Assembly (NCBI GenBank): GCA_964388575.1
Contig: CAYMAZ010000054.1
Location: 1 to 12,322 of the forward strand
Length of the DNA: 12,322 bases
Reading direction: 5' to 3'
Origin: CAYMAZ01 sp964388575
Lineage (GTDB): Bacteria; Bacteroidota; Bacteroidia; Bacteroidales; DTU049
Shown: positions 7,158 to 12,322 of the stretch, in pieces
How the letters are laid out: each line of letters starts with the position of its first letter
Numbering within the stretch: the stretch's first letter is position 1
Program-made: the position numbers and the translations under genes
The notes under the pieces: model-generated
The model's database searches: none
Told to the model about the DNA's origin: nothing
Seen by the model: only the letters and a program-made list of their open reading frames with translations

Positions 7158-7934
7158 TTATTTTTTATTAGCAAAATGCGAAAAATATTTTATCGATAAT
7201 TCTAGACCAAATTGAAAATAATATAAATGTTTGTTCTCCATTTCAATTCCAATAAATGGCTTTGCCATAGTATTCCCATGTTTATCATTACAATGAAAGC
7301 TTATCAAAATTGAAGGATAAAACGTAGAAACACTTCTATTTGGAAAATCATGTATCTGAAGGCGATTGTTTAAAAAATATGTACTCTTTTCCCTTGATTC
7401 TACTCCTTCAAAATGGGTCAGTTTCTTTTGCAGAAAAGTCGCAAATGTGTATTTTAACCCCCCGGAAATGGAGAATATATTTTTGAAAAAGCGATATTCA
7501 AAAAACAAACCCAGATCAAGACAGTGGGGAGAAATATCATATTGTAGAACATCACGATACTTCACAGGGTAACTATTTGGATTATTTATTAAAGTTAAGC
7601 TATCGGCTTCAAATTTTATTCGTCTGTTAGAATACGAAAGAGATGGTGTGACGGAAAAATTATTTTTTATTGAAATATTGTATTTTATCCCAAAATCGCA
7701 GCCAAAAACCGGACTAATCTTATGTATTCCCATAGAATGGAGTATAATACAAGAACCAGTTCCAATACAAGATGTGTCAATTTGTGATTGCCTTTGAAAA
7801 TAAAAATTATTATGAACACCAAAAGAGAAAGAAAGTCCATTTTTAACTGAAAATTTATTATCGGGGATGTCCTGTGCATTGACACATTTAAGCACACATA
7901 TGCTAACTATCAAGATTGAAAGAAGTGTTTTCAT
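7158..7934 (-). CDS. Predicted outer-membrane beta-barrel protein of the first T9SS module
   Basis: This 258-residue protein has a signal peptide (about 1-21, ending CVNAQ). The body has strand-like stretches (LSFSFGVHNNFYF, GCDFGIKYNISI, LGLFFEYRFF, YYFQFGLELSIKYF) and two cysteines in a short loop (CIGTGSC). This fits a PorT-like small outer-membrane barrel, but no diagnostic family motif was recognised. It starts 20 bases after the coiled-coil ORF at 7955 and ends 10 bases before the next T9SS-exported gene, so it lies inside a continuous operon. It corresponds in position to the barrel at 4560-5288 in the neighbouring module, although the two sequences are only loosely alike. Confidence 0.8.
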   Translation of the reverse strand: MKTLLSILIVSICVLKCVNAQDIPDNKFSVKNGLSFSFGVHNNFYFQRQSQIDTSCIGTGSCIILHSMGIHKISPVFGCDFGIKYNISIKNNFSVTPSLSYSNRRIKFEADSLTLINNPNSYPVKYRDVLQYDISPHCLDLGLFFEYRFFKNIFSISGGLKYTFATFLQKKLTHFEGVESREKSTYFLNNRLQIHDFPNRSVSTFYPSILISFHCNDKHGNTMAKPFIGIEMENKHLYYFQFGLELSIKYFSHFANKK

Positions 7935-7954
7935 ATAAAAGGTTTTTAAAAAAA

Positions 7955-8047
7955 CTACTTTGATAATTCTTTTACCTGCTTCTGCAGATCAATCACATAG
8001 AGTGTAAGCTCCTCAATCTTTTTCAACAGGATTGCATTCATTTTCAT
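7955..8047 (-). CDS. Detached coiled-coil ORF (30 aa) after the T9SS gene
   Basis: It starts four bases after the stop of the T9SS-exported gene at 8052, with the same spacing as the copy at 5269-5391. The first 24 residues (MKMNAILLKKIEELTLYVID, then LQKQ) are the same in both ORFs, and then the two diverge (VKELSK against VEVLKVKQK). The DNA differs mostly at silent positions within the shared part, which hints at selection on the peptide. The helix matches the C-terminal coiled-coil tail of the surface protein at 10895. It has no signal peptide. A role in coupling translation of the following barrel gene is possible. Confidence 0.55.
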   Translation of the reverse strand: MKMNAILLKKIEELTLYVIDLQKQVKELSK

Positions 8048-8302
8048 TTTATTATTCTGTTTTAATAACTTTCACCACATTCCTGCCAGCTGGCGTTTCC
8101 ATAACGCAGAAGTACAAGCCTTTTGTAATGCCATCAGTTGAAACATCTATGGAGTGTTGCCCTTTGTCAATTGAACCGCTGAAAATGCCAAGCACCTGCC
8201 TGCCATAAGCATCTGTGAGATAAATTTTTGCATCTGTTTGCTCTGGCTGTGCAATTGATACTGTGAAGGAATTGGAAAAGGGGTTGGGGTAGATGGTGAA
8301 AT
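7974..8302. repeat. 329-bp repeat, copy 2 (sorting domain plus coiled-coil ORF)
   Basis: This is the partner of 5318-5646 in the same orientation, with about 93% identity and no gaps. The exact 96-base core is 8028-8123. The 5' part of the two host genes, outside the repeat, is strongly diverged, so the repeat is a clear boundary between a conserved end and variable bodies. Confidence 0.9.
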
Positions 8303-9827
8303 GCATTAACTCAGTAAAGCTTTCCGAATTGTTGTTTTTTAGTATACTATGAAATTCATCAGTTGAATTATTAATATCTTTATTATTTTCCAACTGCAAA
8401 TTTTTGTTTGTGAAATCTGAACAATCTGCAATAATGGCATTAAATGTTGCGCCTGACTCAACAATGAAACCAGGTAATAGTATAATCTGATTGCCAGCTT
8501 TAAAAGTTGTAATTGAGTTTTCTTCAACAATAACTAACCCTGTGGGTTGTGAGGTAATAATATTTTCTCCTGCCATAATGAAATCATTAACATCAATACG
8601 ATATTCATTTTGAAATGAAATTTTTTGAAAATATTTGTGATCTTCACAGCAATCGTCATCAAAATTTAGATTAAAAAGATCTTGTGGGTTAGGATAAACA
8701 GATGGAGGTTGGTCTGAACCAAAAACTGTAATTCTTCCTCCTATGTAATTATATGTGTATTCAGGGTTACAGTTTTTTATTGATATTTTATATGTAAACA
8801 TCTCATAATTTCCAAGCCCATAAACAAGAGGATTGCCATTGTTATCTATGCCATTCCACCAAAAAGTATAAGCTTCATATCCATCTGTTTCCAGGCCATT
8901 TATATTATAAGTGTGCGAGGTAAATACTTCTTCGCCCCATCTACCAAAAACTCTAAATATTATTTCTTGTGCATTTAAAACAATGAAGTAATATGGGTAA
9001 ATGTATTCCCCTTGGTAATATCCGCCATTAATTTTACATCTTTCATTCTCAGATGGAGAATAATACAGGCTATCATTCTGAGGTGCAAATTCTATTTCAT
9101 TTTTAAATTTTTCAGGCAGACAATAATGATCGCAAAAACTATTTAGAGTAACATCGTCTATAAATATATAAGAATCTTCGTTGTCTTCAGATCCTTGAAT
9201 AATTAGATAATTTAAGTAAAAATTATCTTCTATTAGATTATTATTATCAGGTTTTAAAAAAATTGTTTTTTCCACTTCAATCCATTGGTTGAACATTTGT
9301 GGACTTATATTGATTGGAATATTTACAATACATTTATCTGGATCATATTTGTAATTATTAGATTTCCACCAATTTAAATATGTAGAAAAACGTAAGTACA
9401 AGGTAATTGGACTTGAAGGGGGCGAGTTGCCAATTGAGGTTACAAAAAACCTAGCACTAAATTTGCAGACAGTTCCTGTTTTTATGCTATGTTTTAATTG
9501 AACAGCAATGCTTTCATTTACGTTTTGCAGAGTGCCATTATGACATTGACTGTTATCACATTGGCCATAAATTCCTGTGAATCTTGAAGATGAAATTGGA
9601 TCTGGATAAATTATTGATGAAGCAGGACAATAGCTGCTTGTCCACTCCCAATCAAACCAATCAAATGATCCAATTGTAAAAAACCAATTTTCAATATTAT
9701 AATCATTGGGATAATTATAAGAACAGGATAATTCACCTCCGTTCTCAAAAGAACTATTTGGAATTAAATTTTGACCTGCTGTTTGTAAAGCTACAGCAGT
9801 CAAGATAATGATAATATTTACTTTCAT
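8052..9827 (-). CDS. T9SS-exported multidomain surface protein (type A sorting domain)
   Basis: This 591-residue protein is exported by Sec and T9SS. The signal peptide is about 1-19 (ending QTAGQ) and is followed by NLIPNSSFENG, the usual start of a Bacteroidota jelly-roll module. That module runs to about 230 and ends with YIFIDDVTLNSFC. Residues 284-370 form a CHU_C-like Ig domain with FRVFGRWGEEVF, WWNGIDNNGNPL and YEMFTYKISI, a layout recalling type B sorting domains but placed internally. A DDCCED pair is near 391. A stacked-strand module (FKAGNQIILLPGFIVESGA) follows, and a type A sorting domain runs from 509 to 591 (YPNPFSNSF, DAYGRQVLG, TPAGRNVVKVIKTE). Its domain order equals that of 5396-7147, while the bodies share little sequence. 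ATG 9827 is preferred to ATG 9857 because it starts the signal peptide. The 139 bases upstream show no convincing promoter. Confidence 0.9.
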   Translation of the reverse strand: MKVNIIIILTAVALQTAGQNLIPNSSFENGGELSCSYNYPNDYNIENWFFTIGSFDWFDWEWTSSYCPASSIIYPDPISSSRFTGIYGQCDNSQCHNGTLQNVNESIAVQLKHSIKTGTVCKFSARFFVTSIGNSPPSSPITLYLRFSTYLNWWKSNNYKYDPDKCIVNIPINISPQMFNQWIEVEKTIFLKPDNNNLIEDNFYLNYLIIQGSEDNEDSYIFIDDVTLNSFCDHYCLPEKFKNEIEFAPQNDSLYYSPSENERCKINGGYYQGEYIYPYYFIVLNAQEIIFRVFGRWGEEVFTSHTYNINGLETDGYEAYTFWWNGIDNNGNPLVYGLGNYEMFTYKISIKNCNPEYTYNYIGGRITVFGSDQPPSVYPNPQDLFNLNFDDDCCEDHKYFQKISFQNEYRIDVNDFIMAGENIITSQPTGLVIVEENSITTFKAGNQIILLPGFIVESGATFNAIIADCSDFTNKNLQLENNKDINNSTDEFHSILKNNNSESFTELMHFTIYPNPFSNSFTVSIAQPEQTDAKIYLTDAYGRQVLGIFSGSIDKGQHSIDVSTDGITKGLYFCVMETPAGRNVVKVIKTE

Positions 9828-9966
9828 AAATTCGTAGTTAATTTTTTTTTCTATCATATATATTGTTTTGGTTGACCCTGCATCAATTTATTATTTTTAT
9901 TTCTTAGCAAATGAAATGGTTTTATGTTGCTAGCCAAATCAAAGTAATTATGTTTATTTCTTTCAA

Positions 9967-10887
9967 TTAGAATTGTTGTTTATATAATATTGTATTAGAG
10001 AAATATAGATTTTCATGCTTAAAAACTGATACAGGTTCCTTTAAGAATTGAGAAAAATAATAAGAAAACGAAACTTTCAAAGTGTTTTGGAAAAAACTGT
10101 AACCCAGAGTAATTGATGTTAAGCTTTGTTCAATAAATTCAATATTACAATGAAATTTATTTCTTTCGTAATATAAACCGCATTTTCCTGAAATGTCATC
10201 AAATGCTTTTCTTGATCCACTGAAAATATCATATGCCTCTATGTGAAAATATGGTAAAAATACATTCTTTCTAAACACAAAAATATTGGACATTAAAACG
10301 TTAACAGAATGATATTGGCTAATATAATTAATGGTTTTGAAATTATAGTTATAATAATTATAGTAAATTCCTGTTAAAAAATTATTTCGTTTAAAAGCAC
10401 ACCCCAAAGCATAGTTAAAATATGTATAATGAGATTGGTATGTTCCAGGTTCATTGTTTCCTGAAAAATGTTTTGAAAGCTGATCCTTATAAAGATAATA
10501 GAGTCTTCCACCAGCAACAAAATTTCCAAAAATTCTATATCGAATTGTAACCCCTGTCATGTATGAGTTTTCTATATTATGCAAAGGAATATGATGATAC
10601 CAATCAAGTAAACTATATTCATATCCTGTTGAAACTCCAACACCAATCTTGTTTTTAATTAATGGCATTTCAAATGACAATTTTAAAGCTGTAATATCAG
10701 GATAATCAATTTTTTTGTGAGTTATTAGCTTTATTTCAGTTGAATCGCTTTTAGCTGTATGACAGGGAGAAAAATATGAAGTATTGTCATAAAGGTTGTT
10801 TTCAATTATTGAAAATTCTTGACACATTGTTTTTTTAATAGACAACGAAAGTATGAAAAGTATAAAAATAAAAAATCGATTGCTCAT
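9967..10887 (-). CDS. Predicted outer-membrane protein, possibly PorP/SprF-like
   Basis: This 306-residue protein has a signal peptide (about 1-23, ending KTMCQ) and a body dense in Tyr, Phe and Asn with alternating strand patterns (GVTIRYRIFGNFVAGGRLYYL, TGIYYNYYNYNF, TLGYSFFQNTLKVSFSYYF). It ends in Phe, a common signature of outer-membrane barrels recognised by the Bam machinery. Its length and layout resemble PorP/SprF-type partners of T9SS-exported adhesins, but the usual NPAYAG-like block near the N-terminus is not clear here, so the family label is tentative. It starts 7 bases after the stop of the VGIGT-repeat surface protein, which makes a two-gene transcription unit likely and suggests that it anchors or helps to display that protein. 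Confidence 0.75.
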   Translation of the reverse strand: MSNRFFIFILFILSLSIKKTMCQEFSIIENNLYDNTSYFSPCHTAKSDSTEIKLITHKKIDYPDITALKLSFEMPLIKNKIGVGVSTGYEYSLLDWYHHIPLHNIENSYMTGVTIRYRIFGNFVAGGRLYYLYKDQLSKHFSGNNEPGTYQSHYTYFNYALGCAFKRNNFLTGIYYNYYNYNFKTINYISQYHSVNVLMSNIFVFRKNVFLPYFHIEAYDIFSGSRKAFDDISGKCGLYYERNKFHCNIEFIEQSLTSITLGYSFFQNTLKVSFSYYFSQFLKEPVSVFKHENLYFSNTILYKQQF

Positions 10888-10894
10888 TTAATCA

Positions 10895-12235
10895 TTAATT
10901 TTTATTTTTCATATCTACTATTCTTTCATTAAGGATGATGATATAGAGAGTAAGTTCTTCAATTTTCTTAAGTAAAAGCATATTCATTTCTGCCAGATTT
11001 ATCCCCTCTTGCTCAACTTGAGTTGCCGATGGGATTTCGGGCAGATGCTTATATCTTGCAATAAATTCCTGTAAGTTTTCAAGAGACATTAATTTATAGT
11101 TTGGCTCGAAGACATAATCAGGGCATTGCCCAAGTAAATCAACAATAACTTCCTGAGCATGTATTGTCCCACACACATCCAATTTATATTCCGGATTCCC
11201 TGTCCCAATTCCCACATGTCCATCATTGGCAAGATGTAGCACAAAGTTTTCTGTCAGTCCGTCTGCCGCATTGCCCCATGGTCTCCAGAAATTCAACCCC
11301 CCTTTGTTGTTACCGATTATGTCGGGCTCTATATATTCGATTCCATAATTTCCCCAGTTAGATGAACCGCCGTATCCATTGTTAAACAAAATACTGCTTG
11401 ATTTACCGCTTTGTGCAGTGATAAGGATATTTCCGTTGTGTATATGCAGTTTCTGCAAAGGCGATAATGTGCCTATTCCAACATAACCGCCACTTTCTAA
11501 TGTCATTACTGTCTGATTTTCTAACGCATTTGTGAATAAAAGCCTGTGACGACTTGCCTGTGGGTTGATACTGGCACACGGATGAATATCCCAAACTGAA
11601 CTGGAGCCTTCTATCACTTCCACTTCCAATCGCATGGATCCTGTTCGTTCTTCAGTCATTATACTTTCATCCAGTTCTTCAGGCATATCATAAATCCTTG
11701 TTGTATCAGCCCCATCCCTTTTCGGAATAAGGTTTGCCTGTAAAGTCAGAGGGCTTACAACTTTTTTAATATGCAGTTTCATTTGCGGGAATTCCGTTCC
11801 GATTCCCACATTCCCTGAGTACAAGTTCAGAATAGTGTGCTGATCATCATACAGTGTCCCAAAGTCAAAAGATTGCAAAAATAATTTTTCATCTTCACTA
11901 GCATAGATACAGTTTCTGTCATCATCAAACTGAATTGATGAAGTGCCAAACTTAAATTTCTTCAACACAAACAAACTATCAATTGTCATTCTTTTAGTAT
12001 GTCCAATGTCAAGTGAATCAGCAAACAAATGGCTGATATTCATCAATTTGTTGTTGCTGAAAACAATGTCTCCCTGCTCAATAATCCTGAAGCGTTCAGT
12101 GTCGTTTGTTTTAAAAACCAAAGAACCTGGATTGGATGACCCAATAAAATCATTTTGAGAAACCACATTGCCACTTTTACTCCAAAAGTTCGATGTGTTT
12201 TGAGAATAAATGCTTTGTGTGCACAGCATGACCAT
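10895..12235 (-). CDS. VGIGT-repeat surface protein with C-terminal coiled coil
   Basis: Numbered from ATG 12235, this 446-residue protein has three VGIGTxxPxxKL repeats (starting at 143, 252 and 341), known from Bacteroidota surface and tail-fibre-like proteins. It then has the conserved end PDYVFEPNYKLMSLENL (372 onward), KHLPEIPSA, GINLAEMN and a coiled coil LLKKIEELTLYIIILNERI (421-439). Such ends are often taken for phage tail-fibre chaperone domains, but no phage genes surround it. From ATG 12235 the leader is only MVMLCTQSIYSQ. The natural start is probably ATG 12293: with one C fewer in the C9 run (G9 at 12268-12276 on the + strand) it would read MKKYFYPPPLKAIKSAICIV and on into the same frame, a complete signal peptide of about 31 residues. 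The gene is therefore phase-variable, mutated or mis-sequenced. Confidence 0.82.
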   Translation of the reverse strand: MVMLCTQSIYSQNTSNFWSKSGNVVSQNDFIGSSNPGSLVFKTNDTERFRIIEQGDIVFSNNKLMNISHLFADSLDIGHTKRMTIDSLFVLKKFKFGTSSIQFDDDRNCIYASEDEKLFLQSFDFGTLYDDQHTILNLYSGNVGIGTEFPQMKLHIKKVVSPLTLQANLIPKRDGADTTRIYDMPEELDESIMTEERTGSMRLEVEVIEGSSSVWDIHPCASINPQASRHRLLFTNALENQTVMTLESGGYVGIGTLSPLQKLHIHNGNILITAQSGKSSSILFNNGYGGSSNWGNYGIEYIEPDIIGNNKGGLNFWRPWGNAADGLTENFVLHLANDGHVGIGTGNPEYKLDVCGTIHAQEVIVDLLGQCPDYVFEPNYKLMSLENLQEFIARYKHLPEIPSATQVEQEGINLAEMNMLLLKKIEELTLYIIILNERIVDMKNKN

Positions 12236-12267
12236 AACAATGCAAATAGCTGATTTAATGGCTTTTA

Positions 12268-12276
12268 GGGGGGGGG
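12268..12276. repeat. Homopolymer G9 tract in the signal-peptide region
   Basis: Nine G (C9 on the coding strand) lie between the ATG at 12293 and the frame of the surface protein. With nine, the upstream ATG reads into a stop after 12 codons. With eight, it gives a long signal peptide in frame. Tracts of this length are prone to slippage. Confidence 0.8.
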
Positions 12277-12322
12277 TAGAAATACTTTTTCATATATGCG
12301 GTATTAAATTTGCCAACAAATA

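Noticed and set aside
5396..9827. Insertion sequence or transposon explaining the repeated ends
   Set aside because: No transposase, terminal inverted repeats or target duplications are seen around the 329-bp copies.
9905..9932. Inverted repeat (TAGCAA ... TTGCTA) as a terminator between 9967-10887 and 8052-9827
   Set aside because: Only six paired bases with a 16-base loop and no adjacent T run; too weak to call.
9935..9970. Minus-strand TTACTTTG as a -7 promoter box for the T9SS gene at 8052-9827
   Set aside because: The second base of the TAnnTTTG consensus is wrong and no -33 element is clear.
10895..12235. Prophage tail-fibre gene
   Set aside because: The VGIGT repeats and tail motif also occur in non-phage Bacteroidota surface proteins, and no other phage genes are present.
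1..12322. CRISPR arrays, tRNA or rRNA genes
   Set aside because: No spaced direct repeats of suitable length and no cloverleaf or rRNA-like segments were noticed on either strand.

Overview
The window looks like a chromosomal segment of a Bacteroidota organism. Two proteins end in type IX secretion system (T9SS) type A sorting domains. One long protein carries the VGIGT-repeat and LKKIEELTLY tail typical of Bacteroidota surface proteins. Ribosome binding sites are not recognisable, and one TAnnTTTG promoter box is visible. The surface-gene part is clearly AT-rich, whereas the single housekeeping gene at the left is richer in G+C.

Layout: bases 1-1903 hold a short 8-bp repeat tract and, on the + strand, a YgiQ-family radical SAM protein whose last codons seem to be shifted out of frame. 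Everything from about 1943 to the right edge lies on the minus strand, so it is transcribed from right to left. In transcription order it reads: a VGIGT-repeat surface protein (10895-12235) and a predicted outer-membrane barrel (9967-10887); a T9SS-exported protein (8052-9827), a 30-residue coiled-coil ORF and a barrel (7158-7934); a second T9SS-exported protein (5396-7147), a 40-residue coiled-coil ORF and a barrel (4560-5288); a 48-residue ORF and another barrel (3730-4404); a decayed T9SS sorting-domain remnant (3617-3706), then two paralogous barrel-like proteins (2833-3486 and 2040-2708); and finally a second decayed sorting-domain remnant (1943-2020) that converges on ygiQ.

The main observation is a repeated unit: a large exported protein, a short coiled-coil segment with LLKKIEELTLY, and a small secreted or outer-membrane beta-barrel, with gaps of 0-20 bases or overlaps. 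It occurs twice intact, once with the coiled coil fused to the exported protein, and once as a remnant. The two intact copies share a 329-bp block of about 93% identity that includes a 96-bp exact match across a stop codon. I infer a locus that duplicates and swaps surface-protein modules, each exported protein paired with its own membrane partner. The names of the barrel genes and this partnership are inference; the repeats, remnants, overlaps and the G9 tract are read directly from the sequence.
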